Shown here in pieces: positions 52,701-64,000 of a stretch of 64,000 bases of DNA; positions within the stretch are counted from its first letter, which is position 1, and each line of letters begins with the position of its first letter. The stretch lies in assembly GCA_021904315.1 (NCBI GenBank), contig CM038917.1, positions 13,252,041 to 13,316,040 on the forward strand, read 5' to 3'. Source of the DNA: Sphagnum magellanicum. Taxonomy: Eukaryota; Streptophyta; Sphagnopsida; Sphagnales; Sphagnaceae. The notes beneath the pieces are model-generated. The model ran no database searches, was not told where the DNA came from, and saw only the letters and a list, made by a program, of their open reading frames with translations. The position numbers and the translations under genes are program-made.

Positions 52701-55700
52701 ACATTATGTCTACCTTTTCATCCTCAACACCTTGTGGGGAGGCCAGAACATGTTAACTCCATTCACTACACAACACCTCACCACCTAGCTATTGCCCTCC
52801 TTATTTTCTATTATCTCCACACCCTATTTACCTTCCACCCCCTATTCCACACCTTGAGATTCTATTTTAATAATGTTGAACATTATTAACTTTTCCAATA
52901 GTGCTTTGCAACTCTTTGTCCCCATTCATTGACTTATTAGCCTTATATTACTTGTTTAAGCCCTCACCCATCTCCACTCCCCCACCCTCTTTGTGGACTC
53001 TACCAATTCCAATAGTTTGGACATTAGTTCCCAAGCTAATTGAACCTTCCTTTTTTTACTCTTGTTTTTTTTCTTGTTCATCATCATTGAAAACCTTTCT
53101 TTATTTGTCATGTGTTCAGCATTTGATTTCTCAAACACATTCACCCCATTTGTTTTATTGAACACCCTTTTTGTTATCCTTATTTATTATCTCCTTTGTG
53201 TTCAATTGTTACATTTTCCCTTGATTGTTATCCCTCCACCCCTTCCCTTTAGCTGTTATTAACAATTGATAATCCTTAGCATGTGATGGGATGAGTTAAA
53301 ACAAAACTTGCATCTTATTGGGAGATAGTTGTAGTCAATCAAACTAATGTCACTTGCCCTATCATTTCATTTTTCACTTCAAATGCCATTTCCCAACCCT
53401 TTTCCATCTTTAACATTACGCAAAACTAATGCATCAATGTCTGGGTAATGTCCTTGTTGAAACTTGAGAGGTTGCCAAAGCTTGATGTTATTTCCCATCC
53501 AACCTTTCTAAATTCCATAGGTAGTTTTCACAACATAACCCAAGTACATCACAAATTTAACATGCAAGCTAAAAACACAATCAAGTAAACCACAAAAGTA
53601 ATCTTCTCTAATTCAAAAGTAGTAATTTTCACATTTAAGCATAAAAATAGTTCAAGAACTCCTCCTATCATAATGCAAAACCATGGAGCTTCAATTAACA
53701 TCATAAGAATGTAAATTTCATAAGAATGAAAAGCAATTGCATCATAAAAGTGTGTAAATAATGCATTTGAAAATAAAAAATTGAAATGTCTTAAACTTAC
53801 TTCATTTCCACAAATCAAATATAACATTTCTAAATTACATGTTTTCACAAAATCTACGATATATTTTAAGGCTTCCATTTTATTTTTTTAGATTTGGACA
53901 TTGTTTTAATCTACTTCCATCTACTTTTATGAAGTAGGACACTTACTTGCACCTACTTTCATTCATAATAATTAATCTTATTTAACTATTTATTAAATAT
54001 GTTTTTATCATATTTTTCACATAAAATCAAGAACATATTTTTCAATCTTTCTACCCAACTAAATTACATGTTTGATAATTTCATGATCTATTTTAAGGTA
54101 GTTGTAATTCAACCTAGAAAGATACACTAATTGGTTTACTTGACTATGCTTTCATCCTACAACAAATTAACAATGAAAATCATGTGAAGTTTGTTCATTC
54201 ATAGGTTCGTACATTTTACACATGAATGGCATGTGTTGAGAACATGTTTGACACATGAATAAATATGTTGACAAATGAAGTACGAATTTATGAATCAACG
54301 AATGTTAAATGAATTTAACATCTTTTTTTAAATATGTGTATCAAATTTGTTTTCAATGCACGATATCAATGTGTGAAACATACAAATTACGAACAAATGA
54401 ATTTTGCATGATTTTCAATATTAAATCGTGAGATGTTCAGTTTGTGATGTATGTATTATCATTCTCCTTGGGTTGTCCCTATTAAAGCACATCTGTGAAA
54501 TACATTGTAAATAGATGGAGTCAAAATTAAAAATACATTCAGTATCAAAAACAGTAACATGTAAAATGTCATTCATGTTGGATTATTATAGAATTGATGT
54601 ATAGTTTATTTATGCCTTAAATGTTTTAAAATTACATAAACCATGAATGTAAAATTGATTCATAATCATGTCTTTATGTGAATGTACAATTGTTTTTGTA
54701 AAACTTGTTTAAAATACCATGTAGTTTAACAATACTAAAACAATGGTATATTTTTTTTATTAATTTGAAGTTCACTTTCTTCTTGTAGAATGATAAAAAC
54801 AACATTTAACCCAACTATATCTTCAAAGGAAAAAAAATTTACAACTTAAAAAGGTCATTATCATTAATGTTATCATAACATAATATGTTATTACCAAATA
54901 TTTATGTATGAATTTAATTTAGATTACATGACTTTAAAAAAAATTGCAATTAAAAGTTTTAATGGAATTATTTATGGTTGTCTTTTTGCATATGAAAACA
55001 ATCATGGAAAAATTCCCATTGAAACTAATATGTTTTAATCCTTTTGTTATGTTGCAATGTTGTCATGAACAATTGTAACGTAAAAATATATTTCGATTGA
55101 CAATCAAATTGGGTGGTTACAAACTAGGGTGGTTCATTTTTGGTCGATATATCATTCTTTAAAAATCAATATGGTAATGTTCAAATGACAATGTATTGTG
55201 ATATCAGTGGTTAAATGGGGAATTACATGGCAATTGATAAACTTTAAAAGTCCATTTTAAATAACTTTTTAATATACATGTTAAGAAAAAAAATTGAAAT
55301 TAAAAAAAAATTAGAAGAAATTATGTCCTTTGCAACCAAAAAATCAATGATTATATGTCATAAATGATTATATTTCAATTGATTGTAAACTCCATAGAAT
55401 ATTATTTTAAATCCTATGTGGAAAAATTGTAGTCATATATTAGTGGTGCATTGGATTAATAAATGATGACATCATAACATGAAGGATGACATCATTTTTC
55501 ATTACAAATTTTCATCCATATGACATCCATGATCGATGACAAAGTGACGTGGATTTCAAAATATAATTTGAAAACATGATTAGGATAAAATAGTTTCAAA
55601 TATGACTATAGAATGACTATACAAACATTGACATGGGAAAAATGATGTTTCATTACATAGACAACCTAAAGTATTTTCCAATGATTCAAAAATGACTATC

Positions 55701-56440
55701 AATCATTTAATATGAATATCAATGGATATAAAAAACTATGGCATGTAAGGAATTGATTTCGAATAATATTATACATATAGGTAATATAATTTTTTTATTA
55801 CATTTTTAAAAAAAACTTGATATATGATCAATTTTTAAATATTTTAAGTGAATAAATTAGATATTATACATCAAAATAAATTTTAATGGTAAAATTATGA
55901 TATATTATAAATAAATTTGTACATTACAACTTTTAAAATAGAAGTGTAAAATGTGGGGAAAATACAATTTATTTGTACATTAAAATTTTATCATAAATGT
56001 AATATTTACAAACTTGTAAACCATATGAAATTTATAATTTCAGAAAATTAGTTGATATTTTAATATTAAATTATTTTTTTGAAATTTAAATTAAGATATT
56101 GAGATTAAATTTATACATCATATTTAATATGACTGATATATATATAAATCAAATAAAGGTTTAAAGATATGAAAGGTTTTTTTTTTTAATTCTTATATTA
56201 GCCACAATGGTTTTTCCATTTTCTAATCATGTGTTTGAATTTTTTTTTTCAAATAATGATCATTGAAATGTTATTCACTTAAAAAATTGAAATATTTTTC
56301 TTTTGAAATGAATTAAATTTTTTAAAAAGTGAATTATATAATTTTGTACATTATTGAAAGAACTTTATGAATCAATTTCTATTTTTTTCATTTGGACAAA
56401 TTATCAATAAGATATCATAGGGATAAATTATCTATACATA
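49738..56440. other. AT-rich repeat-derived intergenic DNA
   Basis: The first part may continue the LINE upstream, but I could not follow a frame. No real gene was recognised. ORFs at 52182-52409, 52641-52889, 52901-53161 and 53549-53878 (-) are of AT-driven composition. From about 53900 to 56440 the DNA is extremely AT-rich, with no ORFs and no clear tandem period. Confidence 0.35.
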
Positions 56441-57660
56441 TATATATCTATAGATAAAGATAGATATAATTATGATTAATTAGATAGGCCTAGATATAGG
56501 TATCTATATAATTGATGGAGAGACCCCAATTAATCTATATGGAATCAACATTATAATCTTTTGGATAGAATTTTGCCCCATCAATTTTCACAACATAAAG
56601 CCAAGGAACAATCATGGACCACTTTGCTTCCCCCAAACTTAATTTTGGTTCAAGTGTGTCAATTAGGACTTGAAGGCCCCTCAAAACTAGCAATTAATAT
56701 GTGGTCTTGTAAGTATCACATCTTTTACCTTTATTATTTCTTAGTTTACATTTACTTGCCATTTGGTGACCTCTAGTAAGAACCTTGTGTAGTTACAAGA
56801 GAACCCAAATGACAAAATTTGACTTGGCGAAAGTTTCATGGTGTTGAAGGGGCTTCCCCTTTTAACAATCCAAGAACTCTTGGATACTTTCTTCCATTGG
56901 AATTGCCTTTTTTGGCCACAACTTGGTTGATGATGTTCTCACCTTAGTTGTGGCACACATTTTTCGAATGACCTTCTATCAAACAATGTTTGAGCCATTA
57001 GCATAAACTCTGCACACTTCTTGAAACCATAGCATGATTAAAACACTATTAAGCAAACCAATGCAAGCCTTTCTTAACATGCATCCCCACCACCCCATTA
57101 GAAGAAATTAAGCCCCCCCAAACCTTAAACTTGTTCACAACATTCAGAAAAAACCTAATCTATGTCTAAACATCAGATAACAACATAAAACAATAAGGAC
57201 GAATGTAAAGCTTTCATGTAACACTTTGGAAGGTTCCAACAGTAAGCATTTTTGCTACCATCATTATCCTTCTAGAATTCCATCTCCTTTTTCTACAATG
57301 CTTTAGTTGTAATCAAGTTCAAGAGGAATTTGAGCAAAATGTGAGTATGAGGACTTGGTTAAATGGAAAAGACGCATAAAATTCGCTTTTGAATTATAAA
57401 CATAAAATTCTCTCGAGAGTTTGATGAACTTTCTAAATCCAATCTTTATATTGTAAAAGTTTCAACTAACAAAAATTGAAATTGTTTTTTGTATCTTGGG
57501 TTACAAGTAAGTAAGTTAGGAATTTTTTATTATTTTTCAAAGTTTATGAAGTAGCCTCATTGGTGAGCATCCCTATAAAGATATAACAAAAAGAAACATC
57601 TTGCAATTATGTTTAATAAATGATGAGGTGTTTGGATGAATTTGTAGATTTTTACTAGGA
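56441..57660. other. TATC-rich patch and intergenic DNA
   Basis: At 56425-56515 words of TATATATCTATAGATA type form an imperfect GATA/TATC microsatellite. The ORF at 56561-56776 (+) contains WTTLLPPNLILVQV and GLEGPSKLAIN, faintly like the RNase H segment of plant LINEs. The remainder shows nothing recognisable. Confidence 0.3.
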
Positions 57661-57680
57661 TAAACCCTAAACCCTAAACC
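57661..57680 (+). repeat. Short interstitial telomere-type repeat
   Basis: TAAACCCTAAACCCTAAACC is nearly three units of the plant telomeric repeat (CCCTAAA)n. No gene start is recognisable nearby. Confidence 0.6.
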
Positions 57681-59100
57681 TTTTAACTATCAACTTAGTC
57701 CAAATCTAGTGATGTGGGTGTGAAAAAAAAGGGCAATTCTTGGAATGTTGTTTTAGGTGTAGAAAATGGCAGAATTGGCAATGGTGGCTGATTTCATCAT
57801 TTTTTTGTTACCGGGGTCACTCCTAATTCTTTCATCTCCTACTTAGCTATGCCAGTTTATAATCTACCTAGGGTCCTTTACAGCAGGCAATACACCTTTA
57901 GGGTGCATTCTGTCATAGAATTTGTCCCTAGGTCTCAGCCTTGGACACTCTATTGACTCACCAGGAACCAGAATCTGCTCTAGCGGTGTGTTCCATAGTG
58001 CAGAAAAAAATCGGAAACATGTAATACACTCATATACAATATCCCTAGTGGGAAGGCTCAATGATTTGTTTGTCAATTTTTGTGATGTCTCCAAAGTGGC
58101 GATCATCCATGGAAAGATTTAGCCAGATTTGGCTAGAAGCTAAATATTAAAATATAAAAGAATTTAACCATCCTCGTCTATTTTTGGCTACCCTACTTGA
58201 AACCCATTTGTAGAAATCTGATGATTTATATATAAAAAAATTGGTTGCACTCTGGCTATATTGAAATCACAAAAAGACACTTGATAATTTTAGCAGTCTT
58301 AGTTTCTAATTCTAGTTTTGGCTATATATATAGCCAAAAAAGGCTGGTCTCAAGCAGTTTCAGTTTTTTTTTTTTTTTTTTTTTTTCCTCGGAATTCATT
58401 AGGTAGGTGTGTTGGTGACCGATCTAAAAGAGGGCTTAGCCAAATTTGGCTACAGGTTAGAGAGGAAAGTAGAAAAGTTTAGGAATTCTGCAACCTGTTG
58501 GCGACATGCTAGAACCTATTATTATTCATTACTATTATATTATTACCTAAACATGGCTGGCAACATGGGCTCATTTTAAAATTATTTATTAATTATTATT
58601 AAAAAACCCCCACTTTGTAGGTACCATCGGCAACAAGGGTTTTTTTTTTTTTTTTTTTTTTCAAATTCCTCAAGTACATCCACTGGCAAGGATCCCCCCA
58701 TCATTAATTACCATTAATGGCGACTGTCCTAGGTGGGCTGTAGCCAGTAGCATCTTTTACACAAGTACTACTGTTACTACAAGTGGCGACTTAGGAAGTG
58801 CCTAGGTCTAATATAATTATTTCTATTTCGGAAAAAGGTGAAAAAAAAATCCCTTAAAAATCACTAAAATTTCGTGCTATTTGTCATTTTCTGGAAAAAC
58901 AAAATCGCCAAATTTCGCAAGCGTAAAAAACTATGAATTGCAACCGCTTTCTTTTTTTCGCCAGTCATGGTGTGAAATTTCGCCAAAATTTTTTTTTAAA
59001 ATAAAATCACTGGTCCGAACTTTTCTGAAGGATGGACGGCTAAGATTGGGCATTTAGAGCTACGTACGGTCGGTAGAAAAGCGAGGCTGTTGACAGCAGT
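57681..59100. other. Intergenic DNA with TAGCCA palindromes and two poly-T tracts
   Basis: Words TTGGCTA and TAGCCAA recur between 58120 and 58460. They form a perfect 24-bp palindrome at 58316-58339 (arms TTTTGGCTATAT/ATATAGCCAAAA) and a perfect 16-bp one at 58437-58452 (TAGCCAAATTTGGCTA). T runs of over 20 lie at about 58362-58386 and 58640-58661 and may be tails of minus-strand retro-insertions. The minus-strand ORF at 57864-58106 (contains LVPGESIECPRLRPRDKFYD) could be a gene fragment but has no recognised family. Confidence 0.4.
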
Positions 59101-59192
59101 GCAAGGTCGTTGGCTGTCCCGCAGACGGCCAGCACAAAGGCAAGAGAGAATCAAGACCTACCTACCTACTCCCAACAGGTAGGTACCTACCA

Positions 59193-59222
59193 TCTCTCTC
59201 TCTCTCTCTTTCTCTCTCTCTG
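59193..59222 (+). repeat. (TC)n microsatellite in the presumed Rab7 leader
   Basis: A 30-bp CT tract with one interruption lies about 250 bp before the Rab7 ATG. CT-rich tracts are common in plant 5' leaders and core promoters. Confidence 0.6.
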
Positions 59223-59470
59223 CCGCTGCTGCGTATTTCCTCGATGCTCGATAGCTCTCTGTCCATTCCCGCACAAGCACGGCAGTCGACAAGGGTGCAC
59301 ATCATCAATCCACGAGCGCCTCCAAGTGAACAAGAAGTGTAAGTAAGCAGAAGGAGTCACTGACTGTTGTTGGTGCTGTTGCTGGATCTCGAGATCAGGG
59401 TTAAAGGAGCCTTGAAAGCGTTGTGTGTGTTTTTGGTCCAACACACCAAAAACAAAAGCCCAATCTCGCC

Positions 59471-61041
59471 ATGTCTTCTCGGAAACGGACCTTGTTGAAG
59501 GTCATTATATTGGGAGACAGTGGGTAAGCAAAGCATTTCGTGTTTGTTTCCCTTTCTTGCTATTAAAATCATCTTTGATGCCGGCAATTTCCCTAGTGAT
59601 CGGGGCAGTTGTGTTGTTTTACGTGTGTTCTAGGGTTTGGCAAAGTGGTGGTTGAAGAGCCGTTTGTTGTTGTTGTTGGTGATGGTGTTCCATCGATTTT
59701 CTGGGGTTTGTAGGATTGCTTCATTTTATTTTATTTTATTTTATTTGGCTGTTGTTGTTGTGGCGACAGGGTGGGCAAGACCTCGTTGATGAACCAGTAT
59801 CTTCACTCACTCTTTCATTTGGGATGAGATTTTGGGGGTTTGCAGCGGAACTTATGTTTGGTTGGGATTTTATTTATTTTGTATGTCTTTTGTTTGCTTT
59901 GAATTTTTTTGTGTACGGAATGAATGATGTCTAGGGGAGATTTTTCCTTAGCGTTTCACCAGATATGTAAACAAGAAGTTCAGCAACCAATACAAGGCGA
60001 CAATCGGTGCAGATTTTTTGACTAAAGAAGTTCAAGTTGAGGATAGGCTCGTAACTATGCAGGTGGGTTATCACTGTTCTCACTACTTTCTTAGAGCTTG
60101 TCCAGGACATGGGCAGATGGATTAGGGTTTGGAGGATAGAATATTGCTTCCTGTTGCACTCGAATCAGCAGCAGTTAGTAACCTATATAGGTACGGATGT
60201 ACATATGCGCATAGCTGACTGTGGAAAATGTTGGCCTGGCAGATATGGGACACAGCTGGCCAAGAGCGGTTTCAGAGCCTTGGGGTTGCTTTCTACAGGG
60301 GAGCAGATTGCTGTGTCCTTGTTTATGATGTTAATGTGATGAAATCATTTGACAACCTTGACAATTGGCGTGAGGAGTTTCTCATTCAGGCAAGCTCTTC
60401 TGCAAAAACTTTCTTTTATTGTGTAGGATCTTTTTTATGGTGGGTGGGTTACTGAATATATTTTTGGACTGTTTTCTTGGGACAGGCAAGCCCATCTGAT
60501 CCAGAGAATTTCCCCTTTGTGGTTCTTGGTAACAAGGTGGATGTGGACAGCGGTAATAGCCGAGTGGTAAGTAACTGTCATCTCCTAGTTTGGGGTCATG
60601 ATGTTGACACATCTGGGTCAGATGGTTTGAGGTTTGAGGTTACAGGGATGATGGGGCCTGAACTTGTGGAATGGATCCTCTGGTCTGTAGGTGTCTGAGA
60701 AGAAGGCCAAGGTATGGTGTGCTTCAAAAGGGAATATACCTTATTTTGAGACTTCGGCAAAAGAGGATTACAATGTTGATGCTGCATTTCTATGCATAGC
60801 CAAGAATGCTTTGAAGAATGAGACTGAGGAGGAGATGTAAGTTATCCAAAAGTTAGCCCCACATGAGAGGAAAGTTGCTTGAAATTGATTTGCAGTTCCC
60901 ATTTTCTGTTGTTGTAGCAAGATACCAGGCTTTGATATAATTTTTACCTATATGGGTGATTTTGGTGGGTGTAGTTATCTCCCAGATACCATTGACATCA
61001 ACGCTGGAAGGCCACAGAAGTCATCAGGGTGCGAGTGCTGA
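59471..61041 (+). CDS. Rab7/RabG3-type small GTPase (7 exons)
   Basis: Exons are 59471-59523, 59770-59796, 59963-60062, 60243-60389, 60486-60566, 60691-60836 and 60975-61041. They join in frame to 206 residues, the usual length for plant RabG3. All G motifs are intact: GDSGVGKT (15-22), switch-I T40, WDTAGQ (62-67), NKVD (125-128) and SAK (158-160). The protein ends GCEC, a Cys-X-Cys double geranylgeranylation signal. Rab7 proteins act on late endosomes/prevacuoles and the vacuole membrane, recruiting tethers for fusion. [14 protein letters not shown] and [16 protein letters not shown] are Rab7 signatures. The intron after exon 4 has the donor CAG/GCAAGC, a GC-AG intron; the other introns are GT-AG. 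The ATG is in a good context with stops upstream. Confidence 0.96.
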
Positions 61042-63600
61042 ATTGTGCGCAGACTGGTCATGTACATTGTGGATTGAAGGGAAAATGGTGTCAATATGTT
61101 GTGTTTTTTTTACTCCAAGTGTAATAGCAAGGAGAGTGTAGTACATGGAGCTTGAATTGGTCATTGGTTAGGTTAATTGTCTGCTGGCTACCAGGCAGGG
61201 CCAGAGCAGGGTCAAAGAGCTTTTACTACTATGTCGGTTATAACCTCACTGGTGTATGTGTTGTAGTTTTTTGCATCTAACCCCTTATGTGATTGTCAAC
61301 TTTTGTAGTAGGTGATCAGCGTAGAGAAGTTCTCCATACTTATGAAGACACTATTATAGGAGGTGGTCAGTATGAGCAATTTACGGGACATTATCTTTGT
61401 CAGGAGTGTTGTTGCTGAATTCTGCTCTGGGGCTTACAGCTCCTATTCACCAGCATGTATTGTGAATCTTCTATGTTCTCAATGAACCTGTAATTCAGTG
61501 TTGGTGTCCACTTCTCTGTACAACTCATGGCACTCTGTCATTTAGATGTAGATTGTAGGAAGTCAAGGTCAGTTTATCCAGAGGAAGCCAATGTGAAACA
61601 AAGGTGCTTCTCTTGTATTATCTTAGATTTAGCTATATCTCAAGGTTGCAAAGGCTTGAACACTGACATTTTTGCATGTTCTCAGCCAGAACATGTACTT
61701 GCATGATTTGATGCTTCATCTGGATTCCAATATGTCAGATTCTGCCAAATTTGGAGTAGTCACAACTCAGTTATGTGGGTCCTTAATGCTTTGTAGCTTG
61801 AAAGAGTTCTGTGTATCACAAATTGCAAGCTTAATGAGTCTGATGAAGAGTGGTAACTTTTCTATTGTATTCAGATCCTAAGGAAGGAAGTTTTCCTTTT
61901 TGTGTCACTAACTTTGGAACCTTCAAAATGATCATAATTGTGGAGCTTTTTAAAACCCACTTTGTCCTTGATAGATCATGCTCTTGAATTTCTCCATCTT
62001 GTTTTTCTTCCTTGTCTTGTTTGGGTTTTTCTTTCTCTCTTTTGTTATTCCTCTTCCTTCTTGGTTCTGTTGGGGTTCTCTTTTAGGCAGCATCAATGCT
62101 GAGTTTCCTGGTCATGGCCTCCCATGACAGAAACTTACATTGCATAATGTATGACAGTAACCTCCACCTACTGCTGGCAGGTGATGGAGTCAATAGTTAT
62201 GTTACAGTAGCTGGTTGATACTATACACGCTGCTGATTAAAGTCTCTGAACATGAGTGTGACTCTTGTAGTTGTTGAAACTGCTCCTCAGTTTTGGTGTG
62301 GTTTTTGTTTTCTTTGTTCATGAGGTTGGGGTTTCCATTTCATGTTCATTGTTTGCTGATATGTTTTCAGATCTGAAATGTCTATAGCATTTTTATAAGA
62401 AATTTTCATTCTATTGGTTCTTAGTGCATGTTTTCTTCTTTGTTTTGTTTTCCCCTGTTGTGGGTTCCTAACTTCATGTTTGATCTTTATCCTGCTTTGG
62501 CTTCATTTTTGGCCTCCTGCTGCCTGCTTGTTCTCTTCACTTCTTTTACCTATGTTGTTGGTCTCCTGTTTCTAAGTTTACTATGGTGTTGGCCTTTTGT
62601 TTCCAGAGCATATGTACTGAACTATACAAGTGACACCTTATCTAATGATCCAAGAGCATAAAGTGAATGTGAGATCAGCAAAAGACTCAGCAAAAGCTTG
62701 GGAGTTGTACACACAATCTGCTTGTTTGTCCTATCCTTTTACTGTTGAAACATCAAAGTTATGCTATTGGTGTTTCTCTTCTGCACTGCCTGTGTGTACA
62801 TCCAAGCTGCTACTTGCTAGCTCCTGCAGACACCTGTCATCAAATTTCTGCTGTTTTGTGGTTGGGTGGGCATTGAATGATGGATAGCAAAGGCATTGCT
62901 GAGAAGTGAAATTAGTGGTGCTGGAAACATAATTCAGAGGTCTAGTAATAGACCTGGAGACCAACTTGGACTATTTTAATGAAGGAAAATAAGGTGTGTA
63001 TCATGTAGGAGGAATTTAGGGCAAACATTATCTTAAGCCTAAACATTTGTAAATCACAAGGTGGTATACCTAGAAGAGGCATCTTATGCCTACTTTATAT
63101 GGGTAAGAATAATCACACATTGAACATTTTCATCAAAGGTAAGGTTAATGATCATGTATAAGCTTTTAGATCAAGTTTTAGCTTGGGACTCAAATGCCAA
63201 ATTGAGGAAGGAAATTGGAAGTATTTGGTGGTGTTCAACATCAGGTAGTAAGCTTAGGTATACCCATAATAAATCTCTACCTTGCCATCATGTTTGAGCT
63301 GAACATTGTACATCTTTGAGGAGATTATATCCTTGGTATTCACCAAAGGATAATGTTATTTAATGGTTGCTTTCCGTTCACTCCAACTTATTGAGAATAA
63401 GTTTGAACCTTAATATGTCAATTAAATGTGCATGTTCCATGTGGAGGGAAAACAAATGGCTTTGTGCTATTTTGCACTATTTTAATGATGATCAATCGAG
63501 ATAAGGTCAAAACAATAATAGACTTGAAATTCATTTAAGTAAATTTTTTTTAAAAAAAATAATCAGTTATCAAACATTGGTAATCCAATTATCATATAGA
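61042..63600. other. Rab7 3' UTR and intergenic DNA
   Basis: The 3' UTR probably ends near the AATGAA word at about 61480. After that, short plus-strand ORFs (61672-61881, 62428-62661, 62630-62887) show no known domain; the one at 62428 is rich in Phe, Leu and Ser from T-rich DNA. No hairpin or tandem repeat was noticed. Confidence 0.35.
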
Positions 63601-63629
63601 CTAGTGTGAACCTGGTGCATAATGCACCC

Positions 63630-63735
63630 GTCGAGTAATAACTGTCACAAAAAACAAAACCCATCAAAAAAAAAAAAAAAAAAGTTCGGGCAGTTTAACT
63701 GACACAGAAAACAAAACCCATTAAATTTTTATTTT

Positions 63736-63768
<33 letters not shown>

Positions 63769-63830
63769 GGTCCGTGCTGGCCCGAGCAGTGCCCAAAAAC
63801 TGCCCGGACAGACAGACAGATAGACAGACA
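63630..63830. repeat. Simple-sequence patch: A-run, (AAAAC)n and (GACA)n
   Basis: ACTGTCACAAAAAACAAAAC and ACTGACACAGAAAACAAAAC form an imperfect duplication at about 63640 and 63697. An 18-A run lies between them. After that come (AAAAC)5 near 63740 and (GACA)n near 63805-63830. GTTCGGGCAG (63686) and CTGCCCGGAC (63798) are nearly inverted copies. Confidence 0.6.
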
Positions 63831-64000
63831 CTGTAACTTTAATATCATATAGATTGGTCAAAAATTATTGTCATTATTTTTAGAATATGAAGTATAATTT
63901 TCACTTATTGAAACATTAACATTTTTGGCACTCATAATGTCCTTTTTGACACCTTTCATTATGTCAAAAATAATTTTTTGGTCTTGTTAACATCCCCCAA
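63831..64000. other. Right edge, AT-rich
   Basis: Nothing recognised. Confidence 0.4.

Noticed and set aside
56561..56776. Possible LINE RNase H fragment
   Set aside because: Similarity is limited to a few residues; it is not enough to call an element.

Overview
The window is nuclear DNA of a land plant. It holds introns with plant-like GT/GC...AG borders, a plastid-targeted ABC1K-type first exon, a plant MSI1 WD40 gene, a RabG3/Rab7 GTPase and a miR156 hairpin. miR156 is a land-plant microRNA. The MSI1 wording looks non-angiosperm to me (moss, lycophyte, fern or gymnosperm grade), but I cannot fix the species. Coding islands are short, with introns of about 100-700 bp. They sit in very AT-rich DNA full of decayed repeats.

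Layout. 1-1205: first exon of an ABC1K-like gene on the minus strand, running off the left edge. 4989-6084: a complete three-exon gene for a small LEA-like protein with a mitochondrial-type presequence. 7521-9857: a minus-strand, multi-exon gene remnant that still has splice sites but needs several single-base indels to stay in frame; family unknown. 10791-10935: an orphan terminal exon. 10936-23500: AT-rich repeat land with degenerate minisatellites, a 56-bp tandem array and dispersed repeats. 23500-27400: a moderate-GC patch with a MITE-like inverted-repeat element, hairpins and tRNA-derived SINEs. 28600-29450: a MIR156 locus with an upstream G-box. 32800-41200: a second repeat-rich block, with a 208-bp tandem repeat and a compact cluster of palindromes. 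42132-45418: a complete six-exon MSI1 gene on the minus strand, with a telo-box next to its TATA box. 45720-57700: repeats and a decayed LINE, including a 32-nt poly-C run. 59471-61041: a complete seven-exon Rab7 gene, one intron of which uses a GC donor.

The intact genes are housekeeping or regulatory loci that act independently: chromatin assembly/PRC2 (MSI1), vacuolar traffic (Rab7), mitochondrial stress protection (LEA) and phase-change control (miR156). I see no operon-like or clustered pathway. The most useful non-obvious findings are the MIR156 hairpin hidden among spurious ORFs, the frameshifted spliced pseudogene, the GC-AG intron in Rab7, the palindrome cluster near 40.7 kb, and the unnamed repeat families. 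I found no clearly novel biological system.
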